NCBI RefSeq assembly: GCF_016901135.1 | Contig: NZ_JAFEVL010000048.1 | Span: 558,001-622,000 of the forward strand | Source of the DNA: Martinezella lusitana | GTDB lineage: Bacteria > Pseudomonadota > Alphaproteobacteria > Rhizobiales > Rhizobiaceae | Length of the DNA: 64,000 bases | Direction of reading: 5' to 3' | Part shown: one piece after another, positions 24,951 through 33,196 of the stretch | Layout: each line of letters begins with the position of its first letter | Position numbering within the stretch: position 1 is the stretch's first letter | Notes under the pieces: generated by a model | The model's input: only the letters and a program-made list of their open reading frames with translations | Database searches by the model: none | What the model was told of the DNA's origin: nothing | Position numbers and translations under genes: made by a program

Positions 24951-25550
24951 TCAGAGCGATGATACCATGACGCAAGAGGCGGCCTGCGATCGCAGGCCCA
25001 TTTGCGATCTACCTTCTGCGGTTTCGGCAAAGGAAGAGAATAGCCGATAGCCTTCCCGCCAACGGCCGAAGCCGCCTTCGATATTGATATGACCGGCCTG
25101 TCCGAGATCGTGAAGCTCGCTTCCCCAGCAGGCAGCATACCGGCGGAGCGCTGCGAAATCCATGTAACGATCGTCACGGCTGCCGACGACGAAACTTCTG
25201 ACCGGCAAGGGCCTGGTCGGCATCGCACCGAATTCGATAGCGCCGGGATGAAGCCTCTCCGTCCTCTCAAGATCACAGGGCGCGACAAGAAAGGCGCCCT
25301 TCACACGCCTGGCAGCCGGCCGATCAGCCAGATGGGCGGCAAGCAGGCACCCGAGACTGTGCGTGACGAGCCATGCCTCCCCCACCCGCTCCAGCTCGTT
25401 TTCGAGTGCCTGCAGCCACTGGGACAATACCGGCCTGGACCACAAAACCTGTCACACAATGGTCGCGGAGGCATGATCACGTGTCCAATGGCGTTGCCAA
25501 TGGCCCTCGGCGGAACCGTTCAAGCCGGGAAGGATCAAGATGGCGCCCAT
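24951..25550 (-). pseudogene. RBBP9/YdeN-family alpha/beta hydrolase with in-frame TGA
   Basis: Reading from an ATG at 25550 (AGGAG seven bases upstream) gives ILILPGLNGSAEGHWQRHW, the classic family start, up to codon 32. Codon 33 is TGA (25452-25454), after which the same frame continues VLWSRPVLSQWLQALE to the normal end. Nucleophile Ser (THSLG), an Asp (GSRDDRYMDF) and the His (GQAGHINIEGGFGRW) all remain. The gene is therefore a recent nonsense mutant, or the TGA is read through, or it is a sequencing error. Family members are small serine hydrolases of uncertain substrate. Confidence 0.8.
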
Positions 25551-25745
25551 GGGGATCTCCTGGATGCAGGCGGCCACGCCTTCCGGCCGCGTGCTTACAA
25601 TTTCTCCATTTGCCGCCTATTATGCCGAAAGGCAGGATCCGAATAAGCAAAGAAAATCCATTGTATACTAGATCCATAGAAATTAAGATCTTACGGATTT
25701 GCCTTGCCTGAAGAACCGATCTGGCGCTGGCTGATGGAGTGATGG

Positions 25746-26942
25746 ATGGGGACTGTTTCGCAGTTGCACGAACGCGTCAGGCCACCCGCGCATCGTATTC
25801 AAAGCGAAGAGGAAGCGCTCGAAATCGCGCGGTCGCTGGCCGCCGGCTTCGCGCTGCAGGCCAGTGATCGTGATATCAACCGTGTCCTGCCCTATGATGA
25901 AATCGAAACCCTCTCCCAGTCAGGCCTGTTCGGGATCTCCGTGCCGTCGGAACATGGTGGCATCGATATTTCCAACTCCGTCCTTGCCGAAATCATCGCC
26001 ATCCTGGCAGGAGCCGATCCCTCCATCGCACAGATTTTGCAGACCCATTTCCACGTGCTGGAAGCGGTGCGTACCGGCGGCAGTGAGGAGCAGAAGTCGT
26101 CCCTTTTTGCCAGGGTCATGGCCGGTGACCGTTTCGGCAGTGTTTCTTCGGATGCCGGCACCGGCGGAGCCGGCCAAAGTGATCTGCAACTGACACATGA
26201 TGGACTAGGCTACCGCCTGAACGGCCGGAGCTTCCATTCAGCCAGCGTACTCTTCTCCGACTGGATCGTCATGTTCATTGCCGATGCCGTGGCCGTCGTG
26301 CCGAGGAATACCGAAGGCATCCAGATCATCGACGACTGGGATGGTTTCGGCCAGCGCACCTCCGGAAACGGAACAACCATCCTGCACAACATCTATCTCA
26401 ACGTCGACGCGGTGCTTTCGCATCACGAAAAACTTGAGCAGCCTTCCGTCATCGATTCCGTCGGCCAGCTCACCCATGCCGGCATCAATCTCGGCATAGC
26501 CCGGTCGGCGCTGGCGACGACCATCGAGCTCATGCGCGCCCATCCCTCGACGGACAATAGCCTGAAGCATGCTGCGGATGATCCGCTTATTATCACCAGA
26601 GTGGGAGAGATTGCCGTTCGCATTGAAGCAGCAACGGCGATGGTGGAGCGCGCCGGCAGCAAGATCGATGCCGCCCAGATCAATCTCACCGAGGATCATG
26701 TGATTGATGCTGCACTCTCCGTGGCGGCAGCACAGACAGTGACGGCGGAGATCGCCATGGAGGCGTCCAATACGTTGTTTGATCTCGCGGGCGCATCCTC
26801 GGCACGCATCGGCCTCAATCTTGACCGCCACTGGCGCAACGCCCGCATTCATACGCTCCATGATCCGGCACGACGGACATACAACGCCGTCGGCAACTAT
26901 CATCTGAACGGCATAAAGCCGCCAAAGAGCTCATCGCCCTGA
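25746..26942 (+). CDS. SfnB family acyl-CoA dehydrogenase-fold oxidoreductase
   Basis: A 398-residue flavoprotein of the acyl-CoA dehydrogenase/SfnB group, related to DszC-type FMNH2-dependent monooxygenases involved in sulfur acquisition from sulfones and similar compounds. An all-helical N-domain (SGLFGISVPSEHGG, about 57-70) leads to a beta middle domain and a helical C-domain with RNARIHTLHDP near the end, a family signature. It is transcribed alone on the plus strand. Promoter DNA upstream contains TTGTATACTA. Flanking flavoproteins and an Rrf2 regulator fit a sulfur-starvation role; the substrate is unknown. Confidence 0.8.
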   Translation: MGTVSQLHERVRPPAHRIQSEEEALEIARSLAAGFALQASDRDINRVLPYDEIETLSQSGLFGISVPSEHGGIDISNSVLAEIIAILAGADPSIAQILQTHFHVLEAVRTGGSEEQKSSLFARVMAGDRFGSVSSDAGTGGAGQSDLQLTHDGLGYRLNGRSFHSASVLFSDWIVMFIADAVAVVPRNTEGIQIIDDWDGFGQRTSGNGTTILHNIYLNVDAVLSHHEKLEQPSVIDSVGQLTHAGINLGIARSALATTIELMRAHPSTDNSLKHAADDPLIITRVGEIAVRIEAATAMVERAGSKIDAAQINLTEDHVIDAALSVAAAQTVTAEIAMEASNTLFDLAGASSARIGLNLDRHWRNARIHTLHDPARRTYNAVGNYHLNGIKPPKSSSP

Positions 26943-26988
26943 ACGTCGGCTGCGCTGGGTCCAGTAAAAAGGAAAACGGCCGAAGAGC

Positions 26989-27456
26989 TCAGCCGATATT
27001 CGAAGCGCGGTAGTCTTCCCGCTCCTGGATCTCGATCGGCGCACCGCCGGCGACGAACTGTTCCAATGTCATGTTATCGAGAATCTCGGCAATCGCGTCG
27101 CGGACCTCCGTCATCGAGCGACGCACCTGACAGCGCTCGGGATCCGAACAGTCGTCGCAAGCCTCATAAGCCGTGCGGCTGGCACAGCGGATCGGGGCAA
27201 GCGGACCGTCCAATGTGCGAATGACATGGCCGATGCGGATTTCCGCGGCCGAGCGCGACAGCGAATAACCGCCGCCTGGCCCCTTCTTCGAGCGAAGCAC
27301 ACCGGCATTGCGCAGTTCGAGCAGGATGGTATCGAGAAACTTCTTCGGAATGTTGTTGCGTAACGCGATATCGTTGATGAACGCTGTTTCGCCCGGCCCA
27401 AGACGAGCCAGATCCACCAGCGCCTTCAATCCATATTTTCCTTTTTTCGTAAGCAT
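26989..27456 (-). CDS. Rrf2 family transcriptional regulator
   Basis: A 155-residue winged-helix regulator (MLTKKGKYGLKALVDLA start; GGGYSLSRSAAEIRIG wing). It keeps four cysteines in the pattern C-x8-C-x2-C-x5-C (about 91-109), a place where relatives IscR and NsrR bind an iron-sulfur cluster and others sense O-acetylserine or thiols. It converges on the SfnB-type gene and lies downstream of a flavoprotein. It probably controls this region in response to sulfur or redox state, which is inference from context. Confidence 0.85.
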   Translation of the reverse strand: MLTKKGKYGLKALVDLARLGPGETAFINDIALRNNIPKKFLDTILLELRNAGVLRSKKGPGGGYSLSRSAAEIRIGHVIRTLDGPLAPIRCASRTAYEACDDCSDPERCQVRRSMTEVRDAIAEILDNMTLEQFVAGGAPIEIQEREDYRASNIG

Positions 27457-27594
27457 CGCTATCCGCTTTACTGCAAAGTCGATTGTTGGGAGCCCGGCTC
27501 GGTTCGATGGAGACTCAACCGGCCGATCTTGTCATCAGAGATTGCGGAAGTAACCCCGCCACCCCGGACAAACAAGACAATAACTCACAAATTG

Positions 27595-27605
27595 TATAGT
27601 TTATA
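27595..27605. promoter_or_regulatory. Candidate Rrf2-type site TATA-N3-TATA
   Basis: TATAGTTTATA lies in an AT-rich stretch 139 bp upstream of the Rrf2 gene start. The same pattern recurs upstream of the flavoprotein gene at 29202-29212, and a half match (TATACTA) is upstream of the SfnB-type gene. It could equally be a promoter element. Confidence 0.3.
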
Positions 27606-27662
27606 TGAGTAAATTTAGGCAAATGTATCGCCGAAGCAACGATTTTGCGGCTTTTCTTGGAT

Positions 27663-29144
27663 TTAGGCGGCGCTACTATCCAAATGTGCTCCGCCATGCC
27701 CATGTTCGTGCTCAGCAATTGCCGAAGCCACCTGCTCCGCAACGAGGACAGCATGCTCCACCACTTCAGGCAAACCCATGAGCTCACCGAAGGTTCCGCG
27801 CGCCAATGGACCCGAGATGAACAACGCGGGCACGATCGCCCCGTTAGCACCGAGCGCCCGCGATTGCGTGTCGCAAGCAAGTCCGAGCCCTGTGGGGTCC
27901 ATCGCTAGATATCCGGCCGTCGCAAGACCGTCGATCCAGCCTTGCGACTGCAGGATCCCGCGATGGCCGGGACCGGTGGTAACGACGACTGCATCGAATT
28001 GCCTTTCGACATCTAGGTCGGAGCGGCTGAGGCGGAGCCTGCAATCGATGCCGCCGTCTGCGACCTCGATGGAAGCAACCGAAGCCGCGAGCACCTCGAG
28101 CCGGCCGGCATCAATCGCCTGTTCGCTGACAGCCTCCACCTGCGGCGCGACGCGAAAACGGTGCACGTCCCAGAAGGGCCGCAAATGCCTGACGACACGC
28201 CTTCGCTCCTCGACGGATAGCGCCCGCCATAAATGCCGCCCCTGCGCCCGCACCTGATCGATGACCGCATGCCAGCTGCGCCCCTCGCCTTCCGCTTCCC
28301 GGATGGCCGCGCGCACATGCCGTAGGAGATCCAGCGCCGTCCGTGACGGGTGACTGACGAAATCGCCGAACAGGTCCTGTTTCACCTGCGCATGACCGCG
28401 TGAACGCAATCCGCGACGGGATATGGCGGTAATGGGTCCTTTGTGACCGCGCAGCTGGAGAGAGGCGATGACATCGGCCGAGGTCAGACCATTGCCAACC
28501 ACCAGCACGCGATCATCAGCCCGGACGGCCGCAAGCGCATCCGGCCGCGTCGGATCCGGAACGAAGCGCGGATGATCGGCAAGCGCATCCTGTAGCAATT
28601 GCGGCGGCAGGGGCGACGGATGACTGGTAGCGATGACGAGAATATCCGCATCCACGCGCCGTCCTGCCTCGCCTGTGATCACCCACCGGCGACCCGACCG
28701 TGATATCCGTTCGACCCCTTGAGCGATATGGGTGAGGCGCCCCTCCTCGACGAAGGGACCTATCATGCTGGAGATATAGTTTCCGAAAACGGCACGACGA
28801 GGAAACAGGCTGCCATTCGCCGCAACCGCCGCCTCATCACCTGCCAGCGCGCCCTGCTCCTGCAGCCAGCGTTGAAAATGCTCGAGGTCGTCAGGCAGGA
28901 GGCTCATCTTGGCCGCCGGCACATTGATGCGGTGGGCGGGATCGCGCGTATCATAGGCAAGCCCCGCCCCCAGACGGTCACGTGGCTCGAAAATGAAAAG
29001 CTGGCTGGGCCGCAATAACCGGCGTTGCAGCAGATGGAAGGCAACCGCCGTTCCGGAAACCCCGCCGCCGATGATGGCGATGACTGGCAGATCACGCGCC
29101 TGATGATCAGAGCTAATGGTTATAGCCAACTCCTTCCGGATCAA
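27663..29144 (-). CDS. FAD/NAD(P)-binding protein (PF13454 type), second copy
   Basis: A 493-residue flavoprotein, paralogous in layout to the one at 23152. The FAD fold is IAIIGGGVSGTAVAFHLL (about 22-39), followed by GLAYDTRDPAHRINVPA, the family's typical segment, and RVLVVGNGLTSADVIASL for NAD(P) in the middle. The start is uncertain: a TTG at 29144 opens the frame but the AAGGAG ribosome site lies just inside it, so translation may begin a few codons later. The reaction is unknown; a role in sulfur metabolism is inferred from neighbours. Confidence 0.75.
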   Translation of the reverse strand: MIRKELAITISSDHQARDLPVIAIIGGGVSGTAVAFHLLQRRLLRPSQLFIFEPRDRLGAGLAYDTRDPAHRINVPAAKMSLLPDDLEHFQRWLQEQGALAGDEAAVAANGSLFPRRAVFGNYISSMIGPFVEEGRLTHIAQGVERISRSGRRWVITGEAGRRVDADILVIATSHPSPLPPQLLQDALADHPRFVPDPTRPDALAAVRADDRVLVVGNGLTSADVIASLQLRGHKGPITAISRRGLRSRGHAQVKQDLFGDFVSHPSRTALDLLRHVRAAIREAEGEGRSWHAVIDQVRAQGRHLWRALSVEERRRVVRHLRPFWDVHRFRVAPQVEAVSEQAIDAGRLEVLAASVASIEVADGGIDCRLRLSRSDLDVERQFDAVVVTTGPGHRGILQSQGWIDGLATAGYLAMDPTGLGLACDTQSRALGANGAIVPALFISGPLARGTFGELMGLPEVVEHAVLVAEQVASAIAEHEHGHGGAHLDSSAA

Positions 29145-29201
29145 TCGGCCGCGCGAACTCGCCGCCTGCCGATCAATCGCAATTACCGTTGCAAGCGAAA
29201 A

Positions 29202-29212
29202 TATACTCTATA
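29202..29212. promoter_or_regulatory. Second TATA-N3-TATA site
   Basis: TATACTCTATA lies 58 bp upstream of the flavoprotein start at 29144. It shares its pattern with the site at 27595. Confidence 0.3.
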
Positions 29213-29295
29213 AATTTTATTGACAATAGGATCCCGAGACGAGCGCGTGCTCCCCCTGCAACCCGGATAGTGAAATTGGCGCCGATAAGCCTTTG

Positions 29296-29313
29296 CAAAC
29301 AAGCGCTTATTTG
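29296..29313. promoter_or_regulatory. Near-perfect 18-bp palindrome
   Basis: CAAACAAGCGCTTATTTG is symmetric except for one pair. It sits in the divergent gap between the flavoprotein and the 34-residue membrane protein gene. No regulator can be assigned. Confidence 0.25.
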
Positions 29314-29428
29314 TGCCTTGCACAACATTGTTTTTGCACCGCAAGATGTAAAAAACTTGGCATGCACCAAATAAAAGAACATACTAATAGTTGTTCTGGT
29401 TCGTATTCTCTGTGGGAGGAGAAATATC

Positions 29429-29533
29429 ATGGAACTACTTCGTCTGCTCACCCCCTTCGACTATACGTTGATGCTGCTGCTGGCAGTCATCTTTGTATTC
29501 AGCTTGATGGAAGGCGGACATAAAAAGCATTGA
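29429..29533 (+). CDS. 34-residue single-span membrane protein
   Basis: A tiny protein with a polar start, one hydrophobic segment (YTLMLLLAVIFVFSLM) and a basic His/Lys tail (GGHKKH). A very strong ribosome site, GGGAGGAGAAATATC, precedes the ATG, so translation is likely. Its size and topology recall subunit-type small membrane proteins such as KdpF or CydX, but no partner complex is adjacent. Function unknown. Confidence 0.6.
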   Translation: MELLRLLTPFDYTLMLLLAVIFVFSLMEGGHKKH

Positions 29534-29945
29534 GCGCACGCCATTAAGGCGACCAGATTTGCCCCGAGGCAAGCGCATCCGGGTGATCGTGTTCGATATG
29601 GCTGAATGATGAATCTCATCGAGCGGAAGAGCTCCAGTCCCGCTGTCATATTCCATGCTGCACGACACCGGCGTCCCATTAGACGCAATCACTCCCCGAT
29701 TTCCCGCCGTTGAAACCGGCCAAGCGCCCGGTTTCATTTCAACACTCCTCCCCAATACAGCCATGAGTAGCAGCGCACTGCTCTACTTTGGCTTGAAATT
29801 ATTGTGTTGTAAAAAATAGGATTTCCCCTAGCAACGATCGGTTTTTGCGCCAGCCGACATGATGTTTTCGGCAAGCTTCACGCAAACGACTCTTGCGATA
29901 CTCCACCTGCATCGGAATTTTTTTGAATCAGCGGGGGATATACTT
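29534..29945. other. Intergenic stretch with one hairpin
   Basis: 412 bp without a supportable gene. A minus-strand frame across it lacks a ribosome site and family character. GAAACCGG-N8-CCGGTTTC followed by ATTTC (29712-29740) is a possible terminator for the 34-residue gene. The rest shows nothing I recognise. Confidence 0.4.
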
Positions 29946-30068
29946 ATGGGATACGATTGGGACGGCGTAAAAACACGCAGGATGCGGAAGCTGAAATACG
30001 GGATTTCCTTTTTCCTCCTTACGATGTCTCTGACCGCGCCAACCATATTCCTGCTGCATTTCCGCTGA
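29946..30068 (+). CDS. 40-residue small membrane protein
   Basis: A candidate gene with a GGGGGAT ribosome site about eight bases before its ATG. The product has a charged start (MGYDWDGVKTRRMRKLKYG) and one hydrophobic segment (ISFFLLTMSLTAPTIFLLHF), predicting an N-in single-pass protein. There is no family match I can name. Evidence is limited to the ribosome site and the plausible positive-inside topology. Confidence 0.45.
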   Translation: MGYDWDGVKTRRMRKLKYGISFFLLTMSLTAPTIFLLHFR

Positions 30069-30258
30069 CGCCGCCGCCTTCCCGCAAGCCGCCGAAACAC
30101 CACAGAAATGCAGGCGGAGCTCAATCCCGCAGCGTTGCTCTTGAGCTTTCAATTACCCAATAAGATTCGCGTAAGCTGCTTGTTTTAAGAGTTTCGTTAA
30201 CGCTTCCCACATTAGAGCATGCCAAATTAGTGAAGCATGGTACACGGGAGCCAATGCT

Positions 30259-30522
30259 ATGACTACAGTCTCGCCTGACTCGCCTGAAGGCAGAGCATCA
30301 ACGCGAAAACGGACGCTTTTTGGTGCCAAGATCATATTCAATGACGGACATTCGGTCTTCGATTGTACCGTAAGAAACCTGTCCGATACCGGTGCGATGA
30401 TCCAGATCGAGAACCCGCTCTCCGCACCGAACGCCTTCCATTTGCAGCTCTCGGACAACAGGCTGTGGGCGTGCCAGGTGCGGTGGCGAAAAATCAACAG
30501 CATGGGCATTCAGTTCGTTTGA
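30259..30522 (+). CDS. PilZ domain protein
   Basis: An 87-residue single PilZ domain, the common c-di-GMP receptor. An Arg-rich RKR loop near residue 17 and NLSDTGAMI (about 40-48) are the two binding elements, though the first is closer to STRKR than a perfect RxxxR. GGGAG lies before the ATG. It could read c-di-GMP made by the PleD-like cyclase at 15406, and many others in the genome. Its output partner is unknown. Confidence 0.8.
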   Translation: MTTVSPDSPEGRASTRKRTLFGAKIIFNDGHSVFDCTVRNLSDTGAMIQIENPLSAPNAFHLQLSDNRLWACQVRWRKINSMGIQFV

Positions 30523-30854
30523 GGATATGCACTATTTTGTGCCATAACCGCCGCTCGGTTCCGCAGTCAAAGTCTCAACTTCGATCATATGTTGTGAGAG
30601 CATAGTCGGGTTCGACTTCAGCTCGACCATGGGCATGAGGACCGGTATTGGCGGACCCTCGCCGTTCTCACGCTTCATCGACTTGCAGCTCATCGGGCCG
30701 TGAAGAGGCGCATCGAACCGATTCACCCACCCGATCATCGCCGCAAGGACGAAATTCGTTCAACTGCGCACCACAATCGCCGCGACACTTGTCATTCTTT
30801 ATTGCGGGCCTGTGGTCACAGGATTCTAAAATGCCCATCGCATAACTCCGGACG
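30523..30854. other. Intergenic stretch, no firm gene
   Basis: 332 bp. A 68-codon minus-strand frame (30532-30738; its protein ends TAEPSGGYGTK) is hydrophilic and could be a small gene, but I see no ribosome site or homology. No repeats or strong hairpins were noticed. Confidence 0.35.
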
Positions 30855-31109
30855 ATGACGATGAGTGACAAACCGTGGCTTTTCCCTGTGTGTGTAATTT
30901 GCACACGTACCAATCAAACTCTGAAGGTCGGCACGACCCGGGAGGCGTGGAAGATGCTCCTCGATATGTGGCCCGTTGCGGATGGCCATAGGTTTCTTTC
31001 TGCCCTCAGGATCTGCATGGATGTCGAACACGGCATAGGAGAGCCGGCCGACGCACGCGATGCCTTCATCGCAGCAGCAGAAGAGGCCGGCGTGACCATC
31101 GAGGCATGA
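30855..31109 (+). CDS. DUF982 domain protein
   Basis: An 84-residue protein of the rhizobial DUF982 family. It has a beta-rich first half (WLFPVCVICTRTNQTLKVGTT), then a helix-rich half around EAWKMLLDMWP and DARDAFIAAAEEAG. The family is abundant in Rhizobium and has no known function. ATG codons at 30855 and 30861 are both possible starts. It stands alone, 160 bp from the convergent tRNA gene. Confidence 0.8.
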   Translation: MTMSDKPWLFPVCVICTRTNQTLKVGTTREAWKMLLDMWPVADGHRFLSALRICMDVEHGIGEPADARDAFIAAAEEAGVTIEA

Positions 31110-31269
31110 AGCGATGCGTCGTCCGTCGCAAGCCGGGCACGAAGCTGTTGGGAGAACGCTAGGAGATCGAGGCCGCCGCTTTTATGAACAGGAACCGAAT
31201 CTGAATTGGAAACGAAGAAGCCGATGCCGGCTTCTTTCCAAGAATAAATCAGCGTTTCCAAGGAGATAA

Positions 31270-31345
<76 letters not shown>

Positions 31346-31469
31346 GTACCGCTTGTCGGCGGCGTGACCGGGCATATAAATAGGATCGGTTTGATTGTCC
31401 AGCGGCCAGACGAATTTTCTTTGATTATTTGTCAAAAAAATTTCAGAGACCGCCGAAAATCCAGCAAAA

Positions 31470-32399
31470 TCAAAGCTCAAGAATTCCGGACGCGACGCAC
31501 ACGGCCTGGCCGCCGATGCGGGCGTTGGCGATCAGGCCGTCGTCGACATCGAGGTGGAGATGAATCAGCGAGGGCCGCCCCATCTCGATACCCTGCTCTA
31601 TGATGATCGGATGATGGCCATCCGGCAGCCCGTCGAACTGATTGATCGCGCCGGATAGCGCCGCCACCGCCGAACCCGTCGCCGGATCCTCGACGATGCC
31701 CATTCCCACAGGAAACATGCGCGCATGGAACTTGGCGGCATGATTGACGCCGCCGCGACAATAGACGAAGGCCGAAGCGAGCGCGCCATCGACGAAGGGA
31801 ACCGTCTTTTCCCAGAGCTGCAGATCAAATTCCAAACGCTCGGCCGCACCAACATCGTGCACCGGCACCAGCAGGAACGGCACGCCGGCGCTCCAGATGG
31901 ACGGCACGTGATTCTCGAAGCCGATCTCGGTGATCTTCAGGCTGAGCGCGTTGGCAATGTCAGCCCTGTCGAGCGGCAGCAGGATCTGCTGCGATTTCCT
32001 CGGCAAGTCGAACTCGGCAAAGCTCGCCTTGTTCTGGCGCAGCCTGATCGCGCAGCGCACCGGCCCGACCCGTTCGTCCAGCACGGAAACGAGATCGATG
32101 TCGCCGCCATGCGTCGCATGGGCCTTCTCCGCGAGCGCAATGGCCGTACCCACGGTGGGGTGCCCGGCAAAGGGCAGTTCGCGACCCGGCGTGAATATTC
32201 GCAGATTGGCCGTATGCGCCGGGTTCTGCGGCGGCAGCACGAACACCGTCTCGGAAAGGTTCATCTCCCTGGCGATGGCCTGCATCGCCTCGTCACTCAA
32301 GCCCTCGGCATCGAAGATGATCGCAAGAGGATTGCCCGCCAGCTTCCTGTCGGTGAACACATCATAGACACTGTAGCTGCGCGCCAATCCGGCCTCCAT
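31470..32399 (-). CDS. PhzF family isomerase/epimerase-like protein
   Basis: A 309-residue protein of the PhzF fold, two similar alpha/beta halves. VYDVFTDRKLAGNPLAII opens the fold, MNLSETVFV carries the conserved catalytic Glu, and LPFAGHPTVGTA is a family motif; the second half has EDPATGSAVAAL. Most bacterial members are of unknown substrate and are not phenazine enzymes. GGAAG precedes the ATG. It forms a same-strand run with the Nudix gene but with 57 bp between. Confidence 0.85.
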   Translation of the reverse strand: MEAGLARSYSVYDVFTDRKLAGNPLAIIFDAEGLSDEAMQAIAREMNLSETVFVLPPQNPAHTANLRIFTPGRELPFAGHPTVGTAIALAEKAHATHGGDIDLVSVLDERVGPVRCAIRLRQNKASFAEFDLPRKSQQILLPLDRADIANALSLKITEIGFENHVPSIWSAGVPFLLVPVHDVGAAERLEFDLQLWEKTVPFVDGALASAFVYCRGGVNHAAKFHARMFPVGMGIVEDPATGSAVAALSGAINQFDGLPDGHHPIIIEQGIEMGRPSLIHLHLDVDDGLIANARIGGQAVCVASGILEL

Positions 32400-32455
32400 C
32401 CAAGCTTCCAGACTTAACCATTCATACCGGCAAGCGACTCCAGCGCAAGCCCAAG

Positions 32456-33196
32456 CTATTTCGCTTCGCCGAAGAACCAGGCGAGAATAGGCAGCATCGC
32501 AACATTGTAACGCTGCGCCGTCGGATCGGCCGAGCGGATTGCGACCGCGCCGTCGATCTCATCCTCCTCGGCGACCAGCATGTGCGCCTCAATCCGCCGC
32601 AGCATCTCCTCGGCTGTCCAGGGGAAGCGGAAAACACGAAAAAGGGTTACGGAGCGGTTCGCATGCGTGGCGTAGTAGCCGGGCTCTGCGTCTGCCTCGT
32701 TCAGATCCAGGCCAGTTTCCTCCAGAACCTCGCGGCGCATATTGCCCTCAACATCGCAATGCCCGTCCACGATGTCGTTTTCATCCATTGATCCGGCGGC
32801 GCAATAGACCTGGCCCGGATTGGCCGTATGCGGCGCCATGCGGATCGCAATGACCGCGTCGTCGGACGAAACCGCCACCGCAAATGCAAAGACATGAAAG
32901 CCGCCCCGCTTCCTTTGCTTGCGCCACCAGAGGAATGTGGAAAACGGCGTCACGTAGCCTTCGCCCTTCACAACGCCGTCGGCAATCGACAGCCGATGCT
33001 GGAAGATCATGTTGCCATCATAAAGCGCCGGGTTGGCGGCAATCTCCTTTGCCCAGTTCCCCTGCGCCGCTTCCCATTCCTTCTGATGGAACGGATGGTT
33101 GCCGGAAAGCACGGCAAGATCGATCCTGGAGACCGGAAACACGGTATTTTCCGGCGGCCAGCCGGCCATATCGTCCTGCAATTCTGAAACTGTCAT
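32456..33196 (-). CDS. Nudix hydrolase
   Basis: A 246-residue protein with the catalytic half of a Nudix box, REVLEETGL, roughly two thirds along. The preceding G-x5-E part is poorly conserved. Nudix enzymes hydrolyse nucleoside diphosphates linked to another moiety. The start ATG overlaps the stop of the endonuclease-like gene in an ATGA, so the two are translationally coupled. The substrate is unknown; a house-cleaning role is possible. Confidence 0.8.
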   Translation of the reverse strand: MTVSELQDDMAGWPPENTVFPVSRIDLAVLSGNHPFHQKEWEAAQGNWAKEIAANPALYDGNMIFQHRLSIADGVVKGEGYVTPFSTFLWWRKQRKRGGFHVFAFAVAVSSDDAVIAIRMAPHTANPGQVYCAAGSMDENDIVDGHCDVEGNMRREVLEETGLDLNEADAEPGYYATHANRSVTLFRVFRFPWTAEEMLRRIEAHMLVAEEDEIDGAVAIRSADPTAQRYNVAMLPILAWFFGEAK

